Shown here: positions 9,180 to 17,496 of the stretch, in pieces
Layout: each line of letters starts with the position of its first letter
Position numbering within the stretch: the first letter of the stretch is position 1
The notes under the pieces: generated by a model
What the model was told of the DNA's origin: nothing
Databases searched by the model: none
The model's input: the letters and a program-made list of their open reading frames with translations, nothing else
Made by a program: the position numbers and the translations under genes
From: Corynebacterium resistens DSM 45100
GTDB lineage: Bacteria > Actinomycetota > Actinomycetes > Mycobacteriales > Mycobacteriaceae
Assembly: GCF_000177535.2 (NCBI RefSeq)
Contig: NC_015673.1
Coordinates: forward strand, 2,480,001 to 2,544,000
Reading direction: 5' to 3'
Length of the DNA stretch: 64,000 bases

Positions 9180-9701
9180 CTACCGCAACTGTTCGAAAAA
9201 TTCCTTCACCAGCGCCTCACATTCGTCTCGCAGCACTCCGCCGAATACCTCTGCCTTGTGCAGTGGCGCCTCCCTCGGCAAATCCCACACACTTCCGCAC
9301 GCCCCAGTTTTGGGTTCGCGGGCGCCGTACACAATCCGCTTCACACGCGCCCCAAGGGCCGCACCCGCGCACATCGCGCACGGCTCCAAAGTCACCACAA
9401 GCGTGCAGTCCTCTAACCGCCACGCATCCCCCAATTCGGCTACCGCCGCTCGGATAGCCGCGATCTCTGCATGTCCCAGCGGATCACTGTCTTTTTCTCT
9501 CTGGTTGAAGCCAACGGCCAATTCTCGCCCATCTGGCCCGTACACCACGGCCCCCACGGGAACGTCACCGCGTGGCGTCGCCCCAGCGACTTCCAAAGCC
9601 CGCCGCATCCAAGCCTCGTGTTGCAGCTCGACCTGCGACCGAGGTAGTCCGGTGCCCACCGACGACGATGTTTCGATCTGCTCCCCACGCTGGGCGTCCA
9701 T
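9180..9701 (-). CDS. tadA: tRNA-specific adenosine deaminase TadA
   Basis: The 173-residue cytidine-deaminase-fold protein has the zinc motif HAE (residues 77-79, Glu the proton shuttle) and PCAMC (107-111, two zinc cysteines). Between them sits the expected PVGAVV strand. TadA converts A34 to inosine in tRNA-Arg(ACG), and two copies of that very tRNA are encoded 2 kb downstream in this window. The N-terminal 30 residues are an extension beyond the usual start near HEAWMRRAL; the true start may be later. The gene follows, 35 bases behind, the conserved tadA-associated gene on the same strand, implying an operon. Confidence 0.92.
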   Translation of the reverse strand: MDAQRGEQIETSSSVGTGLPRSQVELQHEAWMRRALEVAGATPRGDVPVGAVVYGPDGRELAVGFNQREKDSDPLGHAEIAAIRAAVAELGDAWRLEDCTLVVTLEPCAMCAGAALGARVKRIVYGAREPKTGACGSVWDLPREAPLHKAEVFGGVLRDECEALVKEFFEQLR

Positions 9702-9736
9702 GTAGTCGGCAGCTTGGCCGTATCCTGACGCGCTGA

Positions 9737-10234
9737 TTACTCCAGCTCCAACCCAACCGCATCGGCCAAATCCTCGGCGCAGCCGAGCTCCTCGGCCACT
9801 CGCATTAGCTGCTCGGAGGCGTAAAGATCTTCGTCATCGAAGATCACGCTCAGCAATTGCTCCGGCACCCCGAGGTCCTCCAGCAGATCGAAGTCGCCTT
9901 CCGGCCAAGGTTCATCGGTGCTTTCGGCTTCTTCTTCGGTGGGGGTATCCACATCGAGCTCATCGAGGATATCTGTCGCCAAGTAATAATCCAGCGCGGC
10001 CGTCGCATCGGAAATCAGCAGTCGCACCCCACCTGGCACGGGGCGCAGTACAGCGCACCAATCGTCATCCATGCACACGAAGCCCACTAGGGCACCTTCC
10101 GCACGATTGGCACGCAGGTCTTTGACCAGCTCAGCGAGGCTATTTAGCGACTTCTCTGGTAGCTCTCGCACATCCCATCCACCATCGCCCGCGACGGCTA
10201 CGGCGGCAAAGGTCAGCTCGGTTGTCTCACTCAT
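9737..10234 (-). CDS. tRNA adenosine deaminase-associated protein (TIGR03941-type)
   Basis: This very acidic 165-residue protein lies directly upstream of tadA on the same strand. Features include GWDVRELPEKSLNSLAELVKDLRANR, a central LLISDATAALDYYLATDIL segment, and a Glu/Asp-rich linker. The pairing with tadA is conserved in actinobacteria, where the protein is named only by association. It has no recognised catalytic motif. Its start is only 29 bases from the divergent tyrA start, so both promoters must be compact. Confidence 0.8.
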   Translation of the reverse strand: MSETTELTFAAVAVAGDGGWDVRELPEKSLNSLAELVKDLRANRAEGALVGFVCMDDDWCAVLRPVPGGVRLLISDATAALDYYLATDILDELDVDTPTEEEAESTDEPWPEGDFDLLEDLGVPEQLLSVIFDDEDLYASEQLMRVAEELGCAEDLADAVGLELE

Positions 10235-10263
10235 GCTCCCAACGCTAGTCGGGTTGTGGGAAA

Positions 10264-11340
10264 ATGGGGAGCGTGAGTGATGTTAAAGGCCCTGAATCCA
10301 ACCCCGCGAACCCCACCAGCATCGCTGCTGAGCCCCGCAAACCCATTTGTGTTCTGGGCTTAGGCTTGATCGGAGGTTCCCTCCTCCGCGACCTCGGCCG
10401 CCTCAATTGGCCGGCTTATGGTTGGAATCGCTCCGAAAAGACCATCACCCGTGCCCGTCGCGATGGCTTCGATGTCTCAAATGATTTGGAGGCCACTTTG
10501 CAGCGCGCCGAGGCTGACGGAGCTTTGTTGGTGCTCGGTGTACCGATGTTTGCTCTTGCCTCTTTGCTCGACGCCATCAAGGTCCACGCCCCCACCTGTG
10601 GCTTTACGGACGTCACCAGCGTGAAGGAGCAGGTACACGATCTAGTGGAAGAACATGGCCTGTCCCACCGGTTTGTAGGCGGGCACCCAATGGCTGGCAC
10701 AGCTAATTCCGGTTGGCCAGCGACAATGACGGGCCTGTTCAAGGGCGCGGTGTGGGTGGTCACCTATGACAACGCGGTGGCTGGGGATGGCATGGGTAAC
10801 GGTGCCGACGAGGCAGAGGACCTCTGGCTGAAGACGTGGGCGCGTGTTGTAGCTATGGCTGAGGCCGTGGGGGCATCGGTTGTTCCTGCGCGGGCGCGCA
10901 AACACGATCGTGCCGTAGCGCGTGTATCTCATTTGCCTCACATTCTGGCCGAAGCCCTGGCAATTGCAGGAGACCAGGGTGGGCCGTTGGCGCTGACCTT
11001 GGCGGCGTCGAGCTTCAGAGACGGCACCCGGGTTGCCGGCACCGAACCGGCGCTGGTGCGGGCGATGTGTGAAAACAACCGCGCAGCCTTGGTGACGGCG
11101 CTTGACGAGACTTTGGAGCTGCTGCGTGAGGCACGGGAGGAACTGGCGAACCCAGACAAGGACATGAAGGACCTCACTGAGGTTGGTCATGCGGCGCGCG
11201 GGCGCTTCGAGGCGCGCGCGGGAAGAAAGAAAGGCGAGGGGGCAAACCGACCGATCATTCGTGTGCAGCCGGGTGGCCGGGGCTGGGTGGAGCAGCTGGA
11301 ATCGGCGGAATCGATGGGCGCGCAGATCGGGATCTTCTAA
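10264..11340 (+). CDS. tyrA: Prephenate dehydrogenase (tyrosine biosynthesis)
   Basis: The 358-residue product has an N-terminal Rossmann motif GLGLIGGSLLRDLG (around residues 31-44). It also has DVTSVKEQV and the active-site stretch GGHPMAGT, hallmarks of TyrA-type dehydrogenases. The enzyme oxidatively decarboxylates prephenate (or arogenate) with NAD(P). No ACT domain is evident. The start is ATG 10264; a GTG at 10273 is an alternative. The C-terminus is Arg/Gly-rich (ARAGRKKGEGANRP). A bidirectional terminator follows. Confidence 0.9.
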   Translation: MGSVSDVKGPESNPANPTSIAAEPRKPICVLGLGLIGGSLLRDLGRLNWPAYGWNRSEKTITRARRDGFDVSNDLEATLQRAEADGALLVLGVPMFALASLLDAIKVHAPTCGFTDVTSVKEQVHDLVEEHGLSHRFVGGHPMAGTANSGWPATMTGLFKGAVWVVTYDNAVAGDGMGNGADEAEDLWLKTWARVVAMAEAVGASVVPARARKHDRAVARVSHLPHILAEALAIAGDQGGPLALTLAASSFRDGTRVAGTEPALVRAMCENNRAALVTALDETLELLREAREELANPDKDMKDLTEVGHAARGRFEARAGRKKGEGANRPIIRVQPGGRGWVEQLESAESMGAQIGIF

Positions 11341-11353
11341 ACCCTGAACATGC

Positions 11354-11394
11354 AAAAACCCCGGCCAGTGCTATACCGGCCGGGGTAAAATTTT
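11354..11394. terminator. Bidirectional terminator between tyrA and tRNA-Arg
   Basis: A CCCCGGCC (11359-11366) / GGCCGGGG (11378-11385) hairpin is flanked by an A-run on the left and AAAATTTT on the right, so it can end transcripts from both sides. Confidence 0.8.
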
Positions 11395-11395
11395 G

Positions 11396-11468
11396 TGCGC
11401 CCGGAGGGATTCGAACCCCCAACCTTCTGATCCGTAGTCAGATGCTCTATCCGTTGAGCTACGGGCGC
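11396..11468 (-). tRNA. tRNA-Arg (anticodon ACG), copy 1
   Basis: This 73-nt tRNA has acceptor GCGCCCG/CGGGCGC, anticodon loop CTACGGA (ACG) and T-loop GGTTCGAATCC. CCA is not encoded. A34 is the substrate of the TadA encoded upstream. It is identical to copy 2 at 12103-12175. Confidence 0.96.
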
Positions 11469-11587
11469 AACCGTGCGATCAGATGCCTGCAGCCGAATCA
11501 ACGAGATTCAGCAGCATCCGCTGCAACGAGGGATAACATTACACAGACTTGCTGTATATCTACAAATCCGCACGTTAACCAGTTGTT

Positions 11588-11956
11588 TTAGCGGCGCAGA
11601 TTCCAGTCTAGGGAACCTTCGCCAGAGCCCATTCCAGTGGAGCCCACGAACGGTCCCGGCAGGAACGGTGGGAACAGCTTATGGAGGAATTGGGTAATCG
11701 ACGCCAAGAAATCCGTCGACGGGCCAGACATGGCAGCCAAGTCATTCAACGGCTTGGAAATGGTAGAACCCGCAGGCAGGGACGACTCGGCAGCTTGAGC
11801 GCTGGGCGCGACGGCACCGCCAAGGGCGATACCAGCTGCTACAGCGCCGGCGACCATAGCGCGACGAGTTCCGCGAGGGCGAGAACGCCGTGCCGCTAAA
11901 TTGTCAGTCGATTTCGCAGCTGGGTTCGCAGTAAATCTCCCGCTGTACAAAGTCAT
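11588..11956 (-). CDS. Small secreted protein of unknown function
   Basis: This 122-residue protein has a basic N-region (SRPRGTRRAM), a hydrophobic stretch AGAVAAGIALGGAVAP and an AQA-A cleavage site near residue 56, so about 65 mature residues are predicted. The mature part includes ITQFLHKLFPPFLPGPFVGS. AGGAGA lies ten bases before the ATG. The Arg-rich pre-region hints at Tat-like export, but no strict twin-arginine consensus is seen. The gene lies between two identical tRNA-Arg genes on the same strand. I do not recognise the family. Confidence 0.7.
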   Translation of the reverse strand: MTLYSGRFTANPAAKSTDNLAARRSRPRGTRRAMVAGAVAAGIALGGAVAPSAQAAESSLPAGSTISKPLNDLAAMSGPSTDFLASITQFLHKLFPPFLPGPFVGSTGMGSGEGSLDWNLRR

Positions 11957-12102
11957 GATCGTTCGTTCTCCTATTCACCCTTAACGGGCGATGACATCCA
12001 ATGAGCAGCTGAATCTAGCCACTGTTGCACCGAGCAACTCGGCTATGTCTAGGAGAATATCGATTACTAGTTTCACTGGGGAATGTATACAAAAAAATTT
12101 TG

Positions 12103-12175
12103 TGCGCCCGGAGGGATTCGAACCCCCAACCTTCTGATCCGTAGTCAGATGCTCTATCCGTTGAGCTACGGGCGC
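12103..12175 (-). tRNA. tRNA-Arg (anticodon ACG), copy 2
   Basis: Identical over all 73 positions to the copy at 11396-11468, and the identity extends a few bases into the AAAATTTTG flank. CCA is not encoded. Confidence 0.96.
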
Positions 12176-12542
12176 ATTCGCCTTGCGACGAAAGCGATGC
12201 TGCCGAGCACAATCTCGCGCGGACCACCACAGGCGCACCACACGCCCCACAACACTGTCCGCCGCTAACCCAGACCTCACCACAAGTCACTGAGCAGCAC
12301 TTGAGCAGCTCTGGCGCTTCGCGTTTCGCCGAAGGCACGGAGACGCGGCACAAAATCGCAAGCGACTCCGGCCCTGTTTCCGCTGGTCAACAGGGTAGTT
12401 AACCGCCCCCAATGCTAACACTTCTTGCCCATAACCCCAAACAGCACTTTGCGCAACTTGAAGCATGGAATTCTTATGTTTCGCCGAATGAGCAGGGTAC
12501 AGCATGAAAACCAGTTCCATTTACAGCAGAAAAGCTTTTTCG
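12176..12542. other. Intergenic region between tRNA-Arg copy 2 and the IS element
   Basis: No supported gene. The reading frames present have no ribosome binding site and no recognisable product. The left target-site duplication of the IS lies at its end. Confidence 0.5.
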
Positions 12543-12550
12543 CCCATCAC
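12543..12550. repeat. Target-site duplication, left copy
   Basis: CCCATCAC immediately before the left inverted repeat equals the eight bases after the right repeat (13936-13943). Eight bases is the usual duplication for IS256-family insertion. Confidence 0.9.
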
Positions 12551-13935
12551 GGGTTAAGCGACAAAATGTGTGTCTGCTATCGGCGTGTCGCGGGGTTAGA
12601 TGTGGCCTTTTTGGATGCCGATTGAGTGTGTGTACTCGGTATCGATACCGTTGTCGTAGAGGGCTGGTTGTCCTGTTTCATAGTCGGCTTGGTTCTCGTT
12701 TCGGGTCAGGGTTGTAACTTTGGCGAGTTGGTTCTGGCCCCAGTTGGACTGTCTGGCGATTTCTATTGGATCGCCAGGCAGTTCCGTTTTCAGATACAGC
12801 CACCAATCCAGCATTTTGCGTTGGTGCTCACCGCGTCTGCCGCGATGAGTTCTTGCAAGGAGCTTCAGCTGGGCGTTGATGCCGCCTTCAAGACTGTTGG
12901 TGGTGGATTTGATCCGGTGCGGCTCGAGCACACCTTTCGGGGGCTTGAGGTAGACAAACAGCAGGTCATTGCGCCACAGGTGGTTGAGACTGTTGTAGGC
13001 CTTGCGCACGTTGACATGGGTCCACACGAGTGTGTCTTTTGCTGTTTTCGGGTCTTTGACCTGTGTCTTTTCGTTGAGCCAATCCTTGTAGAGCGTGTGA
13101 AACTCTTGCAGTTGTGCACCCCATTGTGCAGCCTCGTCCAGGGTGGTGATGCGGGTGAGTTTCAGCGCGAGTCGGTAGATGGTGCGGCCAGCATCAGTGC
13201 GTGGTCGTGAGGTGGTGTAGCGGCGTACTCTGCGTTGGGCGTGCACGAGGCAGCGTTGGATTTTGGTGTTTGGCCAGCACGTTTTAATTGCGCTTGTGGC
13301 TCCTCGGCCACCGTCGATCACAGCGATCAACGGTGCTTCGATGCGCTCGAGCAGGCGCTTGTAGTCGTGTGTGGTTTCTTGTTTGCACCAGTGCCAGGCG
13401 ATGACGTGGTCGAGCGTTGCCGCCACGATCAGACAGCCACCTGCGGTGTAGGTGCCGTCGATGAAGATCTGGTCGTAGACCCTGCCTGTATGGCCGATGG
13501 TCGGGTCAGGCACGTCAACCAGCCAAAAGGCATCGAATTTGCGCTGCAGCGTACGTGTCGAGCAGCTCATGTTGCCGGCGATCGCCGCAAGACTGGTCCC
13601 GGCGGTCAGGTGCTGGATGAACGCACGAAATAGGGCTGCGTTGGTGATATCGCTGCGCTGCTTGGTCAGTGAAGCACCGCAGATTTTGCACCGCCACCGG
13701 GTCGTCCCGTTGCTGGTGGTGCCGTTTCGTTTCATATCGCCGCCACAATGGCAGCGTGGTCGGTTCTTTGGCATTGGGCAACCGAACCACCGCTCCGTAG
13801 CACACCATGGCAGCCACACCGGGGATTTTCGCAAGAGAGGGCCAATATATGCTTTTGGAGCATATATTTTCCGCAAACGCGGAGTTCAGAGCATGAAAAT
13901 CAACGATTCCGGACACACATTTTGTCGCTTAACCC
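12551..13935 (-). mobile_element. Intact IS256-family (IS1249-like) insertion sequence
   Basis: The 1385-bp element is bounded by perfect 24-bp inverted repeats (12551-12574 and 13912-13935, outer end GGGTTAAGCGACAAAATG). It has one full-length transposase gene and a perfect 8-bp target duplication outside both ends. Intact ends, intact gene and intact duplication indicate a recent insertion. It landed between tRNA-Arg and tRNA-Ser without evident damage to a gene. Confidence 0.93.
12596..13774 (-). CDS. IS1249-type transposase (IS256 family)
   Basis: The 392-residue transposase starts at MPKNRPRCHCGGDMKRNG. Its N-terminal zinc-ribbon-like domain holds the cysteine pairs CHCGG and CKICG, followed by a helix-turn-helix (AAIAGNMSCSTRTLQRKFD). 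The likely DDE residues are Asp in FIDGTYT, Asp in AVIDGGRG and Glu in NSLEGGIN. The frame is open 34 codons further upstream, but that stretch runs toward the inverted repeat and I judge it non-coding. The gene fills the element and has no frameshift. Confidence 0.92.
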   Translation of the reverse strand: MPKNRPRCHCGGDMKRNGTTSNGTTRWRCKICGASLTKQRSDITNAALFRAFIQHLTAGTSLAAIAGNMSCSTRTLQRKFDAFWLVDVPDPTIGHTGRVYDQIFIDGTYTAGGCLIVAATLDHVIAWHWCKQETTHDYKRLLERIEAPLIAVIDGGRGATSAIKTCWPNTKIQRCLVHAQRRVRRYTTSRPRTDAGRTIYRLALKLTRITTLDEAAQWGAQLQEFHTLYKDWLNEKTQVKDPKTAKDTLVWTHVNVRKAYNSLNHLWRNDLLFVYLKPPKGVLEPHRIKSTTNSLEGGINAQLKLLARTHRGRRGEHQRKMLDWWLYLKTELPGDPIEIARQSNWGQNQLAKVTTLTRNENQADYETGQPALYDNGIDTEYTHSIGIQKGHI

Positions 13936-13943
13936 CCCATCAC
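13936..13943. repeat. Target-site duplication, right copy
   Basis: CCCATCAC, the partner of 12543-12550. Confidence 0.9.
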
Positions 13944-13991
13944 CCACCCAAAAGGGGTAACCAACGCACGATTGCAGCATTGCAATAAAAA

Positions 13992-14025
13992 GCACCGATC
14001 CCAACCTTTCGGTAGGAATCGGTGC
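13992..14025 (-). terminator. Hairpin terminator after tRNA-Ser(GCT)
   Basis: Arms GCACCGAT (13992-13999) and ATCGGTGC (14018-14025) have an inner ACC/GGT pairing. On the minus strand the hairpin is followed by TTTTATTG. Confidence 0.75.
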
Positions 14026-14038
14026 GCAAATATTCTTG

Positions 14039-14123
14039 CGGAGGCGACAGGATTTGAACCTGCGGTCCCCGGAGGGACAACTCCTTAGCAGGGAGCCCCA
14101 TTCGGCCGCTCTGGCACGCCTCC
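14039..14123 (-). tRNA. tRNA-Ser (anticodon GCT)
   Basis: This 85-nt class II tRNA has acceptor GGAGGCG/CGCCTCC, discriminator G, anticodon loop CTGCTAA (GCT), a long variable arm and T-loop GGTTCAAATCC. CCA is not encoded. Confidence 0.95.
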
Positions 14124-14310
14124 ATTCGAACCGTGGTGGCGTCGAAATAAAAACCCGACAACCAAACCAGTTTCGACGGCATAAGCCTACACAGGAAACC
14201 AGCCTTCCCCAAATCGCAGGTCACCCCATGGCAACTCATCGGGGTAGGCAAAGCTCACGTGTGGCCAGCATTCTGCCTCCGGACCCGCGCTAAGGCGATA
14301 AGCTGGGGCA

Positions 14311-15486
14311 ATGGTCCGCTCTGATTTATCTTCACTGCCTGCGTATGTTCCCGGAGCCTCGGTCGAGGGCGCGTTGAAATTGGCCTCCAACGAATCCGCA
14401 CTGGCCTCGCTGCCTTCGGTCTCCCGCGCAATCGCAGAAGCAGCCGCCGGGATCAACCGCTACCCAGACATGGGCGGCTTTGCACTCCGGCAAAAGCTTG
14501 CGGAATGGTTTGGCGGCCAGGCGAACAATGCTTCAGCGTTCGGTACGGAAAACATCGCCCTCGGCAATGGCTCGTCGGCGCTGTGCCTGCAATCCATCCA
14601 AGCCACATGTTCCCAGGGCGACGAGGTCATCTTCGCGTGGCGTTCCTTCGAGGCCTACCCGATCCTCACCCGCATCGCCGGCGCTACCCCCATCCAAGTG
14701 CCGCTCACCGCAGATCACCGCCACGACCTCCCCGCCATGGCCGGTGCCATCACCGACCGCACGCGCTTGATTTTTGTATGCAACCCCAACAACCCTTCGG
14801 GCACCACCATTACCGACGCCCAGCTGCGCGCCTTCCTGGGCCATGTCCCAGCACACGTGCAGGTAGTGCTGGACGAGGCTTATGTGGAATACAACCGCGC
14901 TGAGGATCAACCGGATCAGCTTGCGCTACTGACGGAGTTCCCGAATCTTGCAGTGTGCCGGACCTTCTCGAAGGCCTATGGACTGGCGGGATTGCGCTTG
15001 GGTTACATGGTGGGATCTACGGAATTCATTGAGGCCGTGAATACAGTGGGAATTCCTTTTGGGGTGAATGCCCTTTCGCAAGCAGCCGGTGCAGCGTGCC
15101 TAGAGGCACAGGATGAATTGATGTTGCGAGTTGAGGAAACCGTTTCCCAGCGCGCCCGGGCGGAAGCGGTCATCGCGGAGCTGGTGGGCCAAGGGCAGGG
15201 TCATGGCAGTGCCGATGATAATCACGGTGAAAGCAGCCGTGGTGTTGGTGCTGTTGCGGTAGGTGGCAAACGCGAGGGTTTGGTGGTGCCCAGCCAAGCG
15301 AACTTTGTGTGGCTACCGCTCGCAGAACGCGCGCAAGCGTTTGATGAAGCCTTGAAGGCCGAAGGGATCGTGGCGCGTTGTTTCCCAGGTGAGGGCGTGC
15401 GCGTGACGGTGACCAATGAGGCGGAGACTGATCGCTTGATTGCCGCCCTGCGCAAGGTGCTAGCAGCCGAGCTATCCGGGGATTAG
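14311..15486 (+). CDS. pat: HisC-family aminotransferase (aromatic amino acid / histidinol-phosphate type)
   Basis: The 391-residue PLP enzyme of fold type I has LASNESALA near the start, CNPNNPSGT, the DEAYVEY segment and the PLP lysine in TFSKAYGLAGLRLGY. Actinobacterial members outside the his operon (Pat) mainly transaminate phenylpyruvate and related aromatic keto acids, which would complement the nearby tyrA. A non-conserved Gly/His/Asp-rich insertion (GQGQGHGSADDNHGESSRG) lies near residue 295. The 3' end overlaps the surface-protein gene on the other strand by four bases. The choice of substrate is inferred. Confidence 0.85.
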   Translation: MVRSDLSSLPAYVPGASVEGALKLASNESALASLPSVSRAIAEAAAGINRYPDMGGFALRQKLAEWFGGQANNASAFGTENIALGNGSSALCLQSIQATCSQGDEVIFAWRSFEAYPILTRIAGATPIQVPLTADHRHDLPAMAGAITDRTRLIFVCNPNNPSGTTITDAQLRAFLGHVPAHVQVVLDEAYVEYNRAEDQPDQLALLTEFPNLAVCRTFSKAYGLAGLRLGYMVGSTEFIEAVNTVGIPFGVNALSQAAGAACLEAQDELMLRVEETVSQRARAEAVIAELVGQGQGHGSADDNHGESSRGVGAVAVGGKREGLVVPSQANFVWLPLAERAQAFDEALKAEGIVARCFPGEGVRVTVTNEAETDRLIAALRKVLAAELSGD

Positions 15487-17141
15487 AGCCGGCGACGCAA
15501 ATTGAGGAGCACTCCACCGCCAACGAGCGTGACGGTCACAGTGGCTGCCATCGCCACCATTCCTCCTTTTTCTTCGAGATGGAGGGGGCCACGGGAGCCT
15601 GCTGAGGCTCCTAGGTAGCCACTTGCTTCGTTGCTGCGGTGTGGTTCATTGCCCTTATTGCTCTTTGCCCCTGATCCATTGGAACTTCTTCCACGGCTGA
15701 AATCGCCGAAGGGGCGACTGATCCCGTCCGACGGCTTCCGGTTTTGCTCCGCGTTTTGTGGCTCGCGCGCCCCTGGGGCACTCCTCGACAATCGGCCCAG
15801 CAACTCATTTTCATCAGAGCCGATTACGCCTTCGGCTTGAATCTGAATGCGTGGTTCGCTTGGGGCCAACGACCGTTGGGATTCCGTGCCGTGGCCACGT
15901 ACGGGCGCTTGCTGACGACCATTTGGCTGCTGCGGAGCCTGCTCACTGCGGTTGCGGATACTTTCCGTGCCTTCTCCAGTTACGGGAGAATCCCCCCGTG
16001 ATACCTCCCCGAGAATCGGATCACGATCCGGACTGGGCTCCTCGCGGGCATCAATCGGGATGACCGGCGGAACATCCGTTTTTTCTACTTCTGTGGGTGG
16101 GTTTCCCCCACCAGTCGTTGCGGGAACAACTGAATCATCTGGACCGTTGTTCGGGCTTGGGGTTGGTAGATCCGCAGCCTCGGTTGGGGTTGAAGGGGTT
16201 GTAGCAGTTGGTTCTGTGGTCGTTGGCTCCGTCGTGGTTGGTTCGGCCGGGGTCGGCTTCGTCGTAGTTGGCTCGGCTGTGGTTGGCTCCGCCGCGGTTG
16301 GTTCAGCCGTGGTCGGCTCGGAAGTCGTTGGCTCGGTCGGAACCGAAGTCACCTTCTCGACCTCGAACACCACCGTGGTGGAAACGGATTTCTTGGAGGG
16401 TTCATCCGCCAATCGGAACACCACCTCATAGCGCCCCGCTTCTGTTGGCGTACCCGTCAAACAACCCGAAGTCGAGTCATAGGTCACACCATTCGGCAAG
16501 GATTTTGGATCAAAGGTGACATCCTTCGCCGAGTACCCAGCACCCGTCTCCAGACACGCGTTCGCGATCGGGGTGCCCACGGTCACCGTCTGACTAGCCG
16601 GCTTCGCTTGCAAAGATAGCTCCACGGGGATGACCCGGATGGTAAACCGCTCGGCGATCGGTCGCCCATAGCTATCTAGAATCTCTGCACCGTTGCTATC
16701 AACTGCCGTCGCGGTAACGGTGAAGAAGCCCACCTTGCTAGGCACACCCGTCAGCTTTGCTGCGCTTGTGTTCTGCCCTGGCAAAACTGGCGCAGGCGTG
16801 TAATTCATGCCCGGGGGTAGCCCATCCAAACGAGCCGTCGCACCCGCGCCAAACCCGCTGAGGCTGATAGTAACCGGCCGAATCTCGCGCCCCTCAAGCA
16901 CTGTGATGGCAACCGCGGGTGCTTTCTGGCCAGCTCCCGCATTGGCCGTCTCACCTTGCCCCGCCTCTGCTTCTTGAGCGATCGTTGTAGGCATCAATGC
17001 TGGTGCGAGGGCCACTCCCCCGGTTATAACTGCAGACATGGCAAAGCCGAGCGCCGCATGGCGCGCGTGCGCCAGCCCTGGGCGCACCGCAGCTGCACCC
17101 ATTCTCGCGGAACGATCCGCGTTGTAGTCCTCGCCTTGCAT
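15483..17141 (-). CDS. Exported surface protein with putative Ig-like domain and Thr/Pro-rich stalk
   Basis: The 552-residue protein has an N-terminal export signal (HAALGFAMSAVITGGVALAPALMPTTIA). Two beta-rich segments follow; the second (AKPASQTVTVGTPIANACLETGAGYSAK...GCLTGTPTEAGRYEVVFRLAD) looks like the putative Ig (He_PIG) fold, with two Cys that could form a disulfide. Then comes a stalk of about 50 residues of TTEPT/TAEPT repeats, a disordered region, and a C-terminal hydrophobic helix ending LNLRRRL. No LPXTG motif precedes the helix, so it is probably membrane-anchored. Repeat number in the stalk may vary. The ligand is unknown. Confidence 0.75.
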   Translation of the reverse strand: MQGEDYNADRSARMGAAAVRPGLAHARHAALGFAMSAVITGGVALAPALMPTTIAQEAEAGQGETANAGAGQKAPAVAITVLEGREIRPVTISLSGFGAGATARLDGLPPGMNYTPAPVLPGQNTSAAKLTGVPSKVGFFTVTATAVDSNGAEILDSYGRPIAERFTIRVIPVELSLQAKPASQTVTVGTPIANACLETGAGYSAKDVTFDPKSLPNGVTYDSTSGCLTGTPTEAGRYEVVFRLADEPSKKSVSTTVVFEVEKVTSVPTEPTTSEPTTAEPTAAEPTTAEPTTTKPTPAEPTTTEPTTTEPTATTPSTPTEAADLPTPSPNNGPDDSVVPATTGGGNPPTEVEKTDVPPVIPIDAREEPSPDRDPILGEVSRGDSPVTGEGTESIRNRSEQAPQQPNGRQQAPVRGHGTESQRSLAPSEPRIQIQAEGVIGSDENELLGRLSRSAPGAREPQNAEQNRKPSDGISRPFGDFSRGRSSNGSGAKSNKGNEPHRSNEASGYLGASAGSRGPLHLEEKGGMVAMAATVTVTLVGGGVLLNLRRRL

Positions 17142-17496
17142 TCGGCCAGCTTTCTTAAACTTAGAGCCTAAGCCACATCGCTAAAGTGACTTCGACTGCC
17201 CGCACACTTCCAAAGCACTTATCGAAATAGATAGATTGAGACAAGCAATAATAGCAAAGCACCCAACCACGACCACTGTGCGCAACCTTGAGTCGCTCAG
17301 CCCTAGAACTCTAACCTGTTGGCGCTCCCTGAAATTCCCGCCAATCAGCTTTAACAATTTCATAGTTTACCCTAAGGCTCGGCAGTCGAAGTTCGCCTCA
17401 CAATCGTGCTGCTCAACTTTAGGAACACCCTATTTGTGGATTGGCAAATTCGCCAAATGACCCTGCTAAAACGTAGAAATTCTAAGGTGCGTTAAA
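17142..17496. other. AT-rich divergent intergenic region
   Basis: This separates the divergent surface-protein and unknown genes and should hold both promoters. A 60-codon minus-strand frame (17181-17363, one hydrophobic segment, AGGG before its ATG) is possible but unsupported by any recognised family. The stretch is noticeably richer in A and T than its surroundings. Confidence 0.4.

Noticed and set aside
15483..15620. Sortase anchor on the Thr/Pro-rich surface protein
   Set aside because: There is a C-terminal helix and an RRR tail but no LPXTG-like pentapeptide before it.
17181..17363. 60-codon minus-strand frame with one hydrophobic segment
   Set aside because: It has a weak AGGG before its ATG but lies in the AT-rich promoter region of a surface-protein gene and matches no family I know. 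It is not called as a gene.
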